A stretch of DNA of 41,495 nucleotides from Clostridia bacterium (GCA_017453285.1 JAFTKL010000043.1:1-41495); one strand, 5' to 3'. Positions 23,127 through 32,870 are shown, counted from the first letter of the stretch. The notes: generated by a model from the sequence alone, not told the origin. Made by a program: numbers and translations.

Positions 23127-25871
23127 TTAAATGTCGTATTTAGCAAGTATTTCGGCAGGTGTCTTGCGCACAAGGCTTCTTATCGGGATCTGACCGCAGA
23201 CGGCAGTGACCGCGAAGATAAGCACAAATGCCGCGAGAGCGATCCACCACGGATAGTAAACTATCATCATCGCTCCTGTTCCCATCGCGCTCAATGCCGA
23301 CATTACCCAGCTTGTAAGCAGGTATCCGACGAATATAGTAAGCGTGAAGAGCACCATAGTCTCGATAAAATATCTGTAGCAGAGATTTCTGCGACTGACA
23401 CCGATAGCACGGCTGATGCCGACCTCCTTGATGTCGCCGAGAAGTGCTGAGCGCATAATAAAGTAGAGACAGAGCGAGAGCACCGCGCAAACGATCACGA
23501 GCATTATTGCAAGCATCACGAAGGTGCCGTAATACTCGCTTCTGAGCGTCTGTCTTGCCATTTTCGGAGTTATCACCTTACCCTCTTCGTACTTTGCGGC
23601 AAGCTCCTCGCCGAGAGTGCCAGCATCGTTGCTGTAGAATACGTAGTATCCGCCCGAATAAATATACGATGAGAGTCCGTCGAGCTTGCCCGCCGAGTAA
23701 GTGATCGAGATATCCTCCATATCCTCACGCGTCATAATTATTGAGGGAAGCGTGAAGAAGTTTGAGGATGCGCAATCGTTGCGAACCGAGACAACAAAGG
23801 AATTGTACTCCTTTTCCTTGGATGCGAGGAAGTCCTTATAGTCTGCCTCTGCCTGATCGGGCTTATCATCGTAATATCCCGGCTTCTGCTGATAAAGCCA
23901 ATCTTGATATCCATATATGCCGTACATATATCCGATATAGCTCTCGAGCGACTCGGCTATGTTCATACCGTAATAGCGCAGCATATAATTTTCAAACATC
24001 TCGTCGCTGACCTCGACCTTGATGTGTCCTGCGATCTTGTAGCTCTTGCCTGCGATCACGAACTTCTCGCCCTCAATGCCCTCTCGAACGTAGATGCTTC
24101 CCTGCTCGAGCGCGGGAAGATCAACTCCCGAATGCTCAAGGTCAGAGACGTAGGTGGTCTGCACGCCGTAAAGCAGGGATATCTGCTTTTGCAGATAGGT
24201 GTAATCGTGATAAAACGCCTCTTCGTCCTCGCCCTCCACTATATCGACCACGCGGTAGCCCTGAGTGTTTCTACCGTAAGGATCGTATCCCATATCTATA
24301 TTGCCGTATCCGCCGCCGTAGTAGTGATAGCCGCTGCTTGCGCTTGCATAGAGCAGGTCGCGGTAGTCCGAAAGGCTTGTGGTCGCCGCAGTCTCGATGA
24401 GCTTATCGGCAAGCTGACGTGTGATGATTATCTCATCCTCACTCTTGATCTCGCCCACTCCCTCAACTACCTCTCTGCCCTCAAGCAGACGCGCGGGGAG
24501 CGGATGGACGTTGGAGTTGTAAACGCTGTTATTGTATGCGTAGAGTGATGTCTCAAAGTCACCGAACGAGAAGTTGAGATTTTCATGGACGCTCGGGTGA
24601 TACAGCGAATACATATTGGTGATCGTGTAGTGATCCGCCTTGCCATCGGCAACTATCTCGCGTGCCTCCTCCTCGCTCATCTCGTTAGCGTTGACCGCAA
24701 CCGTGTGCGAGTTGAAGAGCTGCTCGACCTGCAAATATTCGTAAACTGCCGTGCCGAAGAAAGCAAAGACGAACACGATTATCGCCGAGAAGCAGAGCAT
24801 TCCCGCGACGAGAAATCCTTTTCTCTTCTTGCCCTTGCGGAAGTTTGCCTGATATCCGCTCTTGATCGCACCCTTGAGCGTGTACATTCTGCCAAGCTTT
24901 CCGTTTGATTCCAAAGGCGCGCGAAGCTCCTCGGGAAGCTCCTTTTCGGGTGTTTTGGGCTTTTCTACGTACTTACCCTCGTGAACGATAAGCTCGGAGG
25001 ATGCATCGGCAAGTCTGAGCTTTGCGCCCTCGTCTGCCGAGATATAAAGCGTTCCGCCCGACTCGATTATTCTTATCTTGGTAGGCTTATTCTCCTTCGA
25101 GCCGTAATACTCAAAGCAGAATTCGCCGTCCGACAGCTCCTCACGCTCCATATCGCCAAGATAGACCTCATTTGTCTTCTGCGCGTGATAGCCCTCGGTT
25201 ATCTCGTTGTCCCTCTCCTCGACTATTCTTCCGTCGGCGATGCCGATGACCTTGTCGCAGTAGCTGTCGACGAGATGCGCTTCGTGCGTTACGATAAGCA
25301 CGAGTCTTTCGCGCGAGATCGCCTTTAGCAGATCCATGACCATAACGGTATTCTGCTCGTCAAGGTTGCCCGTAGGCTCGTCGGCGAGTATGAGCGTGGG
25401 ATTTTTAACTATAGCTCTCGCGATAGCGACTCTCTGCTGCTGACCGCCCGAGAGTGCCGTCGGGATACGCTTGCGGTATTTTGCCATATCAACGCTCTCG
25501 AGTGCCGCCATAACTCTCTTTTCGATCTCGTCCTCATCAGTCACTCCGCAGAGTCTGAGCGAGAGAGCTACGTTATCGTACACACTCATACGGTCAGAGA
25601 GGTTGTAGTTCTGGAATATATATCCGACGTTGAGATTTCTCGCCTCGTCGGCATTGGGTGACATACGCTTGTGATCAAAGGTAACGCTGCCCGAGCTTGC
25701 CTCGTCAAGTCCGCCTATCATATTGAGAAGCGTAGTCTTTCCGCAGCCCGATTTACCGAAGAACGCGATCATTCCCTTCTCGGGAAGTGCCATATCTATA
25801 TTGTTGACCGCGTGAACCTCGTTGGGTCTGCCCTTATTATAAAACTTATTGAGTGAATTGAGTCTGATCAT
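23127..25871 (-). CDS. ABC transporter, fused ATPase and FtsX/MacB-type permease (second subunit)
   Basis: The 914-residue protein has an N-terminal ATPase (about 1-225): FFGKSGCGKTTLLNMIGG (Walker A), FQNYNLSD (Q-loop), ALSGGQQQRVAIARA (signature), LILADEPTGNLD (Walker B) and an H-loop VTHEAHLV. A linker (about 225-340) follows, then a membrane segment (GFLVAGMLCFSAIIVFVFAFFG, about 350-371), a large tyrosine-rich external region (about 375-775) and three C-terminal membrane segments. This is the MacB/FtsX type VII layout used for mechanotransmission or export of peptides, not import. It overlaps the upstream 766-residue partner by four bases, so the two probably form a heterodimer. No sensor kinase is adjacent. 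Confidence 0.9.
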   Translation of the reverse strand: MIRLNSLNKFYNKGRPNEVHAVNNIDMALPEKGMIAFFGKSGCGKTTLLNMIGGLDEASSGSVTFDHKRMSPNADEARNLNVGYIFQNYNLSDRMSVYDNVALSLRLCGVTDEDEIEKRVMAALESVDMAKYRKRIPTALSGGQQQRVAIARAIVKNPTLILADEPTGNLDEQNTVMVMDLLKAISRERLVLIVTHEAHLVDSYCDKVIGIADGRIVEERDNEITEGYHAQKTNEVYLGDMEREELSDGEFCFEYYGSKENKPTKIRIIESGGTLYISADEGAKLRLADASSELIVHEGKYVEKPKTPEKELPEELRAPLESNGKLGRMYTLKGAIKSGYQANFRKGKKRKGFLVAGMLCFSAIIVFVFAFFGTAVYEYLQVEQLFNSHTVAVNANEMSEEEAREIVADGKADHYTITNMYSLYHPSVHENLNFSFGDFETSLYAYNNSVYNSNVHPLPARLLEGREVVEGVGEIKSEDEIIITRQLADKLIETAATTSLSDYRDLLYASASSGYHYYGGGYGNIDMGYDPYGRNTQGYRVVDIVEGEDEEAFYHDYTYLQKQISLLYGVQTTYVSDLEHSGVDLPALEQGSIYVREGIEGEKFVIAGKSYKIAGHIKVEVSDEMFENYMLRYYGMNIAESLESYIGYMYGIYGYQDWLYQQKPGYYDDKPDQAEADYKDFLASKEKEYNSFVVSVRNDCASSNFFTLPSIIMTREDMEDISITYSAGKLDGLSSYIYSGGYYVFYSNDAGTLGEELAAKYEEGKVITPKMARQTLRSEYYGTFVMLAIMLVIVCAVLSLCLYFIMRSALLGDIKEVGISRAIGVSRRNLCYRYFIETMVLFTLTIFVGYLLTSWVMSALSAMGTGAMMIVYYPWWIALAAFVLIFAVTAVCGQIPIRSLVRKTPAEILAKYDI

Positions 25872-28168
25872 TCCTTAGCACCTCCGCGTAAAGTCTTGCG
25901 CACACTCTCTTTGAACATCTTCTTGTTATACTTTCTCGAGATGTAGAGATTGATTATCATCATACCGAGAACTATCATCGCGTACTGCCAAGCGTGCATA
26001 AACGGGAAAAGCGGATTGAGCGAGGGAGAGGTGTAGATAAATACTGCCACGATCGCAAGAAGCAGGAATGACGGGATCATCGCAAGCGCGGTCTGCGCGT
26101 ACATCGAGATCTTGATTATCCTGTTCTCTATTCCCATCGAGCGAAGTATCGCAATATCTCCTCTCTTGGCTACGATCGCGCGTGCCGAGCAGATATAGAG
26201 GAAGAGTGCGAGGAACAGAAGTGTGATCAGCCATCCGAATACGGTAAAGATATTTGAAAATACCGCAAGCATCTTATCAGCCTGCGACGTGAATGTGTTA
26301 TCCGAAAGAACTGCGTAATATCCTTCGTCGCGAAGCTCGTCGATCTTTCTCTGCGCTGCGCTGTCATTCTTAAAGAAGAGCGAAGACTGACGGTAGTTGG
26401 GGTTTCTCAGTCCGCCGAGCACTTCGTCCGCAAGCTCGGGTGAAATATAGATCGACGCGGAGTTGCCCATAGGCTTGACCTGTACGTCCTCCATATAGAC
26501 GTTGCCGAACATATCCTCGTAGTAGCCGCCGTCATAGTACGGAGTCACAGAGGATACCTTGCACTTCTCTGCCACAAAGGTCGCGCTGTCGGGAACGAAG
26601 CTATAGGTCGCGCCCATCATATCGTAAGATATCTTCTCCCACCTAAACGCTATGTCAACGTCCCCCTTGTACTGCTTGATCTGATCGACGAGCTTGTGAT
26701 TGGTGCAGGAGATATAGAACTCGTCACCCGTGAGCGTGTCGTCGATATATATTCCGTCAAAGCCCGAAGGAAGATCGAGCAGCTTTGTGTCGCACGCCGC
26801 CTTGACCGAGCCAAAGCTGTACGCCGAGATGAAGCAATTCTTGGTGCAATCCGCAAATCCTTCCTCGGTAAATACTGCGTAAGGCGTTTTTGTATTGTCG
26901 TAGAAATAATCTATTCCGCAGATGGTGTAATCCTTGCCGCAGAGCTTGACTGTGGGAGTCGAGCTGCGGGACTCGTAGTCGCCGTAGATCTGCTTCCACT
27001 CGATCGGGAGAACGAGCATTACCTCGTCCTTGCTTGCAGGCTCGCTGCCGACGTCAGCGGAGTATTTTCCGTCGTCTATATACGCAAAGAGCTCGGACCA
27101 GATGCGGTAGTTGCGTCCGTTTTTCTCGTAGAGTCCGTTGATCGACATCTGCACGTCGTAAAGATAATCGTAGCGCGCGTGATCCTCAGCTCCCATTTTG
27201 GTAGCGAGCTCGGATATCTCGTCCTCGGTCGGAACCTTGCCGTCCTGCCGCGTGATTATAACTCTTCCGTCGCGCGGAACGAACACGTCGTAGTCCACGT
27301 TCATATCGTAGGTCATCGTAATGGTCGCAAAGAATGTTCCCATTATCGCCAGCACCATCAGCATACACATAAACGCAGAAAGCTTGGGCATCGCACGAAA
27401 TCTGTGAACTCCGAGCTCTGCGCCGCGCCTGAAGATATGCGACTTGGCATCAGCATCCTTGATCTCAACGCTCTCGCGCTTCTCGGTAGGGCGAAGCTCA
27501 GTGTCGCGCTCGATAGCTCCGTCGAAAATTCTTATCTCGCGCGTCGCATAAGCCTCAAGCTCCTGCGCCGAGTGCGTGACTACCACAACGAGCTTATCCT
27601 TCGAGATCTCGGCAAGAAGCGCAATTATCTCCTCGGACGATTTTGCGTCAAGGTTTCCCGTCGGCTCGTCGGCGAGAATTATCGGGCTGTCCTTCGCGAG
27701 TGCGCGCGCGATGACCGTCCTTTGCTTCTGTCCGCCCGAGAGCTTCGAGCCCTTGTGGTTCTTAAACCGAGTGAGTCCGACACGCTCGATAAGCTCAAGC
27801 GCGCGTTCCCTTCTCTCCTTTGGAGAGTCGATATAAGAAAGCGCGAGCTCTACGTTCTGGAGCACCGTAAAGCTATCAATAATGTTATAGTCCTGGAAGA
27901 TGAACGAGATGTATTTCTTTCTGTAGCTCTCCCAGTCGCTCTGCTCATGGTGAGATGTCGGCTCGCCCTCGATATAAAGCTCGCCCTCCTCATAGGTATC
28001 CATACCGCTCAGCATATTGAGCAGCGTGGTCTTTCCGCTTCCGGATTTACCCGTAACGGCAACGAATTCACCGATATCGAGATCAAGATCGACTCCGCGA
28101 AGTCCGACGGCTACCGAGCCCTCGGAAACGTAGATCTTGCCGATACCGCGCAGTGACAGTAAAGACAT
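25868..28168 (-). CDS. ABC transporter, fused ATPase and FtsX/MacB-type permease (first subunit)
   Basis: The 766-residue protein has the same order as its partner: ATPase (about 1-225) with VTGKSGSGKTTLLNML, FQDYNIID, KLSGGQKQRTVIARA, PIILADEPTGNLD and VVTHSAQEL; a linker; a first membrane segment (LSAFMCMLMVLAIMGTFFATI, about 262-282); an external domain of about 350 residues; and three C-terminal membrane segments, the second followed by AIVAKRGDIAILRSMGI, the conserved cytoplasmic loop of FtsX permeases. AAAGGAG lies six bases before the ATG. It is the promoter-proximal gene of the minus-strand block. Confidence 0.9.
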   Translation of the reverse strand: MSLLSLRGIGKIYVSEGSVAVGLRGVDLDLDIGEFVAVTGKSGSGKTTLLNMLSGMDTYEEGELYIEGEPTSHHEQSDWESYRKKYISFIFQDYNIIDSFTVLQNVELALSYIDSPKERRERALELIERVGLTRFKNHKGSKLSGGQKQRTVIARALAKDSPIILADEPTGNLDAKSSEEIIALLAEISKDKLVVVVTHSAQELEAYATREIRIFDGAIERDTELRPTEKRESVEIKDADAKSHIFRRGAELGVHRFRAMPKLSAFMCMLMVLAIMGTFFATITMTYDMNVDYDVFVPRDGRVIITRQDGKVPTEDEISELATKMGAEDHARYDYLYDVQMSINGLYEKNGRNYRIWSELFAYIDDGKYSADVGSEPASKDEVMLVLPIEWKQIYGDYESRSSTPTVKLCGKDYTICGIDYFYDNTKTPYAVFTEEGFADCTKNCFISAYSFGSVKAACDTKLLDLPSGFDGIYIDDTLTGDEFYISCTNHKLVDQIKQYKGDVDIAFRWEKISYDMMGATYSFVPDSATFVAEKCKVSSVTPYYDGGYYEDMFGNVYMEDVQVKPMGNSASIYISPELADEVLGGLRNPNYRQSSLFFKNDSAAQRKIDELRDEGYYAVLSDNTFTSQADKMLAVFSNIFTVFGWLITLLFLALFLYICSARAIVAKRGDIAILRSMGIENRIIKISMYAQTALAMIPSFLLLAIVAVFIYTSPSLNPLFPFMHAWQYAMIVLGMMIINLYISRKYNKKMFKESVRKTLRGGAKE

Positions 28169-28185
28169 TGTTTCTCCTTTCTACT

Positions 28186-28203
28186 GACGGGTGCTTTGCA
28201 CCT
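28186..28203 (-). promoter_or_regulatory. Hairpin in the ABC operon 5' UTR
   Basis: On the minus strand AGGTGC-AAA-GCACCC forms a short GC-rich stem 15-20 bases before the ribosome site of the first ABC gene. It may affect mRNA stability or translation. It has no U-tract. Confidence 0.35.
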
Positions 28204-28266
28204 CTGCTATATATGTCGCCAAAATCTTAAAAAGGTTACAAAAATATATAAATATTTTTCAAAAAT

Positions 28267-28295
28267 ATTATACCATTCTAAAAAATCTATGTCAA
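28267..28295 (-). promoter_or_regulatory. Promoter of the ABC transporter operon
   Basis: On the minus strand TTGACA (28290-28295), 17 bases and TATAAT (28267-28272), both perfect. The transcript has a leader of about 90 AU-rich bases before the ABC start. The divergent glpK promoter lies about 80 bases to the right. Confidence 0.9.
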
Positions 28296-28375
28296 TACGG
28301 TGGGGGAAAGTTTTTGATAGAAGCTGATTTTATATATAAAGTGGGGCAAATCTCCCATATCGCAAAAATATATGC

Positions 28376-28404
28376 TTGAAAAGAAGAAAATAATATGCTA
28401 TAAT
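28376..28404 (+). promoter_or_regulatory. Promoter of glpK
   Basis: TTGAAA (28376-28381), 17 bases and TATAAT (28399-28404). It lies 34 bases before the GlpK start codon. I see no CRE-like site that would suggest catabolite repression. Confidence 0.87.
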
Positions 28405-28437
28405 GTAATCAGAGAAGCTCTTTTTATGGGAGGACTT

Positions 28438-29937
28438 ATGAAAAAATACATTCTTGCACTTGATGAAGGAACGACGAGCGCACGCGCTATACTTTTTGAC
28501 AAAAAGGTACGCGCCGTCGCTATGTCTCAGCACGAAATTCCGCAGATATACCCCCATCCCGGCTGGGTCGAGCAGGACCCGATGGATATCTATGCAAATC
28601 AATACTCCGCGCTGACCGAGTGTATCGCGAAGAGCGGCATTGACCCCGACGAGATTGCCGCGCTCGGAATTACAAATCAGCGCGAGACGACGATCGTTTG
28701 GGAAAAGTCGACCGGGCGACCGATCTACAACGCGATCGTCTGGCAATGTCGCCGCACGGCGAGTCTGTGCGAGGAGCTTGAGCGCGAGGGACATGGCGAG
28801 TACATCCGCAAGGTCACGGGACTGCGACTTGACCCGTATTTCAGCGGCACCAAGCTCAAATGGATACTTGACAATATCGAAGGCGCACGCGAGAGAGCCG
28901 AGGCGGGTGAGCTGCTTTTCGGCACGGTCGACACCTGGCTTGTCTGGAAGCTGACCGACGGCAAGGTTTTCGTCACCGACCGCACGAACGCATCGAGAAC
29001 TATGCTGTGCAACATTCACACGGGTGAGTGGGACGACGGAATGCTATCTCTTTTAGGAGTTCCCCGTTCTATGCTCCCCGAGATCAAGAGCAGCAGTGAG
29101 ATATACGGATATTTTGAATGTATGGGTGCGACGGTCGCGATCTCGGGCATCGCGGGCGACCAGCAGGCTGCACTCTTCGGTCAGTGTTGTTTTGAGAGAG
29201 GAAGCGCGAAGAACACCTACGGCACGGGTTGCTTCTTACTGACAAACACGGGCACTGAGGCGGTCGAGAGCAGCCACGGACTTCTGACTACCATCATCGC
29301 GACCGAGAAGGACAGACCTATCGAATACGCGCTTGAGGGCAGCGTTTTCGTTGGCGGCGCGGTAGTTCAATGGCTTCGCGACGAGCTTCACCTCATAAAC
29401 GACTCGCGCGACAGCGAGTATTTTGCGCGCAAAGCAAAAGACAGCGGCGGAGTTTACGTAGTGCCCGCATTTGCAGGTCTTGGCACTCCCTATTGGGATA
29501 TGCACGCGCGCGGCTCTATCTTCGGTCTTACGCGCGGAACGGGCGCGAACCATATAATCCGCGCCTCTCTTGAGTCGATCGCTTATCAGACCAACGACGT
29601 ACTGAGTGCTATGCAGGCTGATATGGGCACACGCGCGGTGAGCAGACTCAAGGTCGACGGCGGCGCGTCGGCAAACGATCTTCTTATGCAGATGCAGGCA
29701 GATTTCTCGGATATCACCGTTCTGCGCTCCTCGAACGCAGAGGCGACCGCCACCGGCGCAGCGTATCTTGCAGGTCTTGCGACGGGATTTTGGGCAGATC
29801 GCGACGAGCTTATCTCGCTCGCGGCGGGCGTGCGTGAATTCACACCCGAGATAGACAAAGACAAGCGCGCTTCTCTGCTCGACGGCTGGAGACGCGCGGT
29901 ATGCGCTTGCAGAGAATTTTCGAAAACGGAGGAATGA
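28438..29937 (+). CDS. glpK: Glycerol kinase
   Basis: GlpK phosphorylates glycerol to sn-glycerol 3-phosphate. The 499-residue protein begins [21 protein letters not shown], the FGGY phosphate-binding signature, and has [29 protein letters not shown] (about residues 79-96), [24 protein letters not shown] and GLGTPYWD. The late [22 protein letters not shown] is the second FGGY signature. GGGAGG precedes the ATG at 28438; the longer frame from 28372 would start in the promoter. No glpF, glpD or glpA neighbour is present. It is followed one base later by an alpha/beta hydrolase gene, which could release glycerol from acylglycerols. Confidence 0.97.
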   Translation: MKKYILALDEGTTSARAILFDKKVRAVAMSQHEIPQIYPHPGWVEQDPMDIYANQYSALTECIAKSGIDPDEIAALGITNQRETTIVWEKSTGRPIYNAIVWQCRRTASLCEELEREGHGEYIRKVTGLRLDPYFSGTKLKWILDNIEGARERAEAGELLFGTVDTWLVWKLTDGKVFVTDRTNASRTMLCNIHTGEWDDGMLSLLGVPRSMLPEIKSSSEIYGYFECMGATVAISGIAGDQQAALFGQCCFERGSAKNTYGTGCFLLTNTGTEAVESSHGLLTTIIATEKDRPIEYALEGSVFVGGAVVQWLRDELHLINDSRDSEYFARKAKDSGGVYVVPAFAGLGTPYWDMHARGSIFGLTRGTGANHIIRASLESIAYQTNDVLSAMQADMGTRAVSRLKVDGGASANDLLMQMQADFSDITVLRSSNAEATATGAAYLAGLATGFWADRDELISLAAGVREFTPEIDKDKRASLLDGWRRAVCACREFSKTEE

Positions 29938-29938
29938 T

Positions 29939-30868
29939 ATGAGCTACACACTAAAGGTTATCAAAGCTCCGTCGAGCGACGGAAAGCACACGCTCGTCGG
30001 AAGAGCATATATTCCCGAGGGCGAGGCGCGTGGATTTTTTCAGGTAGTTCACGGAATGGCTGAACACATCGCTCGCTACGACGGATTTATGCGCAAAATG
30101 GCTGAGGAGGGCTGGGTCTGCTTCGGTCACGACCACCTCGGACACGGAATGACGGCTGAGAGTGACGACGAGCTTGGATTTATTGCAAGCAAGGGCGGCG
30201 ACGCTCTGCTCGTGGACGACGTAAAGGCTTATTACGATGCGGTAGCGGCTGAGCTTTCTAAAACTCCCGAACAGCCGTACGTTCTTATGGGACACAGCAT
30301 GGGTTCTTTCGTGGTGCGTCTCGCGGCGGCTAAATACGGCGAGCCCGACAAACTCATAATTATGGGCACGGGCGGCAAAAATCCGCTTGCGGCGGCAGGT
30401 CTTGCGCTTATTGCAATCATCAAGAAATTCTACGGTGAGAAGCATATCTCAAAGCTCGTTGACAGTATGGCTTTCGGCGCATACAATAAGCGTTTCGGCG
30501 GCGGTAGCGAGGACGATCCTGCACCGTGGCTGACGACCGACGAGAGTATTCGTCGCACGTACTACGAGGATAAATTCTGCGGCTTCAAGTTCACCGTAAG
30601 TGCTATGGGCGACCTTATCAGAATGATCAAGAACTGCAACAAGAGCGCGTGGTACGGCTCGTTGCGCGCGGACATGAAGATCCTGCTCGTCTCGGGCGGA
30701 GAGGACCCCGTGGGCAATTACTCAAAGGGCGTTCTTGAGGTCAAAAAGAAGCTTGAGAAGCTCGGCGCTGACGTCAAGTGCGTGATCTACGAGAACGCGC
30801 GCCACGAGATCCTCAACGATTTCTCACGCGAGAACGTAATAAAGGATATAATTGAATTTGTAAAATAA
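29939..30868 (+). CDS. Alpha/beta hydrolase, monoacylglycerol lipase-like (S33 family)
   Basis: The 309-residue protein has the lysophospholipase/monoacylglycerol lipase pattern: GFFQVVHGMAEHIARYDGFM (about residues 31-50) with the HGMAEH oxyanion segment, GHDHLGHG, MGHSMGSFVVR with the nucleophile (about 117-127), LLVSGGEDPVGN with the acid, and YENARHEILND with the catalytic histidine. No signal peptide is seen, so it acts in the cytoplasm. Its place directly after glpK supports acylglycerol breakdown to glycerol followed by phosphorylation, but the substrate is inferred. The glpK end provides the GGAGG ribosome site. Confidence 0.9.
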   Translation: MSYTLKVIKAPSSDGKHTLVGRAYIPEGEARGFFQVVHGMAEHIARYDGFMRKMAEEGWVCFGHDHLGHGMTAESDDELGFIASKGGDALLVDDVKAYYDAVAAELSKTPEQPYVLMGHSMGSFVVRLAAAKYGEPDKLIIMGTGGKNPLAAAGLALIAIIKKFYGEKHISKLVDSMAFGAYNKRFGGGSEDDPAPWLTTDESIRRTYYEDKFCGFKFTVSAMGDLIRMIKNCNKSAWYGSLRADMKILLVSGGEDPVGNYSKGVLEVKKKLEKLGADVKCVIYENARHEILNDFSRENVIKDIIEFVK

Positions 30869-30870
30869 CA

Positions 30871-30906
30871 AAAAAAGCTTTGAGTCTTTCGACTCAAAGC
30901 TTTTTT
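30871..30906. terminator. Bidirectional terminator between convergent operons
   Basis: AAAAAAGCTTTGAGTC (30871-30886) pairs perfectly with GACTCAAAGCTTTTTT (30891-30906) around the loop TTTC. The A and T tracts allow it to stop both the hydrolase transcript and the uridine kinase transcript, whose stop codon overlaps the hairpin edge. Confidence 0.93.
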
Positions 30907-31522
30907 AGTTTAATTGCTTATTCACTCTCGTGATTATCATATCGAGTGCCGCGGGGTTTGATCCGCCGCCGGGGACGATGATATCAGCGTAACGCTTGTA
31001 CGGCTCGACGAATGCGTCGTGCATCGGTTTTACGGTTGTGAGGTACTGATCTATTACCGAGTCGAGACTTCTGCCCCTCTCCTTGGTATCCCGCGATATT
31101 CTGCGCAGAATTCGTTCGTCCGCGTCGGTGTCGACGAAGATCTTCAGATCCATCTTCTCTCTCAGACGCTCGTCACAGAAAATGAGAATTCCCTCGAGTA
31201 TCACGACCGCGCGTGGCTCGACTCGCTCGGTGCGCGACGAACGGTTATGCACGGTGTAATCATAGACCGGAACGTCGACCGACTCGCCACGTGTGAGCGC
31301 TTCAAGATGCTCGCAAAGCAAGTCTGTCTCAAAGGCATCGGGGTGATCGTAGTTCTGCTTACATCTCTCCTCGTAGCTCATATCGTTCTGAGCGCGGTAG
31401 TAGCTGTCGTGCGTGATGACCGCCACGCGATCTCCAAACGCGCGTGCGATATTCTCGGCAAGCGTGGTCTTTCCGCTTCCCGTACCGCCCGCAACACCGA
31501 TTATCATAACGCGCTCGCTCAT
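30905..31522 (-). CDS. udk: Uridine kinase
   Basis: Udk phosphorylates uridine and cytidine for pyrimidine salvage. The 205-residue protein has IIGVAGGTGSGKTTLAENIA (Walker A, about residues 6-25), ITHDSYYRAQNDM, NYDHPDAFETDLL, VPVYDYTVHNRSSRTE, VVILEGILIF (Walker B) and FVDTDADERILRRISRDTKERGRSLDSV with the lid arginines. The start was set at the ATG at 31522 (MSERV), which overlaps the tdk stop as ATGA; the longer frame from 31579 lies in tdk. It shares an operon with thymidine kinase. Confidence 0.95.
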   Translation of the reverse strand: MSERVMIIGVAGGTGSGKTTLAENIARAFGDRVAVITHDSYYRAQNDMSYEERCKQNYDHPDAFETDLLCEHLEALTRGESVDVPVYDYTVHNRSSRTERVEPRAVVILEGILIFCDERLREKMDLKIFVDTDADERILRRISRDTKERGRSLDSVIDQYLTTVKPMHDAFVEPYKRYADIIVPGGGSNPAALDMIITRVNKQLN

Positions 31523-32112
31523 ATCTCTTTTTCCTCTTTTGCCTGCTCGCTGATAGCCTTTTTCCAACAGGAATGGCACATAGCGACGTAAGAATCGTTA
31601 CCGCCGAGAAGTATCTGTCCGCCTCGCGTCAGCACTCTGCCATCAGCGTCGATACGCGCATTGACTATCGCCTTCTTGCCGCAAGTGCAGATAGTCTTTA
31701 TCTCGGTGATCGAGTCAGCCACCTCGAAAAGTCTGTGGCTTCCCTCGAAGGTGTGTGTAAGGAAGTCGGTGCGAAGTCCGAAGCAAAGCACGGGGACGTC
31801 GAGCTCGTCGACTATGCGGCGCAGGTCGTCTATCTGCCCTGCCGTAAGGAATTGGCACTCGTCCGCGATGATAACGTCGCAGTCAGAGTGAAGCTTGAAC
31901 TCGGAAAAGATATCCTTTTCGGGCGTGATGACCTCAGCCTCTGCCATAAGTCCTATACGCGACTGCACGACGGCGGCTCCGTCACGCGTATCGGTCGAGG
32001 GCTTGATGAGCCAGACCTTCATTCCTCGCTCTTCGTAATTGAATTTTGTGATCAGCGCGTTAGCCGTCTTAGACGAGCCCATCGCGCCATATTTGAAATA
32101 CAGCTTTGCCAT
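31519..32112 (-). CDS. tdk: Thymidine kinase (type II)
   Basis: Tdk phosphorylates thymidine to dTMP. The 197-residue protein has LYFKYGAMGSSKTANAL (P-loop, about residues 4-20), VIIADECQFLTAGQID (Walker B), CFGLRTDF (substrate lasso precursor) and a C-terminal zinc site with CTCGKKAIVNAR and AMCHSCWKK. This is the tetrameric cellular TK1-like class. It starts one base after the TVP38 stop and overlaps udk by four bases. Confidence 0.95.
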   Translation of the reverse strand: MAKLYFKYGAMGSSKTANALITKFNYEERGMKVWLIKPSTDTRDGAAVVQSRIGLMAEAEVITPEKDIFSEFKLHSDCDVIIADECQFLTAGQIDDLRRIVDELDVPVLCFGLRTDFLTHTFEGSHRLFEVADSITEIKTICTCGKKAIVNARIDADGRVLTRGGQILLGGNDSYVAMCHSCWKKAISEQAKEEKEI

Positions 32113-32113
32113 A

Positions 32114-32851
32114 TCAGTCCTCTTTTTTGTTTCTCTTCTCTAAATATTTGTTAAATCTGTAAGCCGCGTAGAACACCGCCACTAAAAAAACCGCGCAAGC
32201 GCCGATAAAGCCTATCCAATGCCACGGAGTCGTAAACTTATCGTAGGGTATTGTACCGAGTCCGAAGACTATCGTGACGACACCAATACCTCTGCCGAAT
32301 ACTATCGACGGGATGAACCATTTGAGCGACATTCGCAGAGTTCCCGCAACCATAACGAGCGCGTCGTCGGGAAACATAGGAAACATCATCATAAGCGGAA
32401 AAAATACCGCACCTTTGTTATTGAGAAGCTCAGATGCGCGCTCGCAATCCTTGTCTCCAAGTATTCGTTTGCAGAGTCTGTAGCCGCCAAATCTGCCCGT
32501 GAGGTACATAATAAGGCTCGAAAGCATAACTCCCGTAAAGGCTATGAGGAACGCCTGCCAAACCGACGCGTAGAGCGCCTGAACGAGCATTATGAAAGCC
32601 ATTGAAAATCCCGGCACAAAGCAAAGCAGTGTTGTCAGCACGACCTGCGCGCCGAGAATTATAAGATTTCCGTACCACGAGCTGCGAAAACGCTCGAACA
32701 TCTCGATATTGATCTGTATTCCGTCGTCAAGATAGACCACGTCGAAAGCCCACAGTATCAGCAACGAGACTAATGATATGAGCAAAAATATCATAAGAAG
32801 AATGATCGCGTTGAGTATCAGCTTCTTATTTTTCAAGAGAAAATTTCTCAC
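32114..32851 (-). CDS. TVP38/TMEM64 family membrane protein
   Basis: The 245-residue protein has about six hydrophobic segments. It carries the VTT/DedA-like core: FVPGFSMAFIMLVQALYASVWQ (near 77-98), LIMYLTGRFGGYRLCKRILG (about 113-132), and MMFPMFPDDALVMVAGTLRMSLKWF, with the FPxFPDD(A/V) reentrant motif that defines this family. Members are thought to act as lipid scramblases or to affect membrane homeostasis. The short basic tail (EKRNKKED) is cytoplasmic. It lies between the EEP gene (19-base gap) and tdk (1-base gap) in one operon. Confidence 0.87.
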   Translation of the reverse strand: MRNFLLKNKKLILNAIILLMIFLLISLVSLLILWAFDVVYLDDGIQINIEMFERFRSSWYGNLIILGAQVVLTTLLCFVPGFSMAFIMLVQALYASVWQAFLIAFTGVMLSSLIMYLTGRFGGYRLCKRILGDKDCERASELLNNKGAVFFPLMMMFPMFPDDALVMVAGTLRMSLKWFIPSIVFGRGIGVVTIVFGLGTIPYDKFTTPWHWIGFIGACAVFLVAVFYAAYRFNKYLEKRNKKED

Positions 32852-32870
32852 TCTGTATCTCCAATATAAA

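Noticed and set aside
26696-28156. Plus-strand open frame of 486 codons.
   Set aside because: It is the mirror of the first ABC ATPase-permease gene, whose Walker and signature motifs are intact on the other strand.
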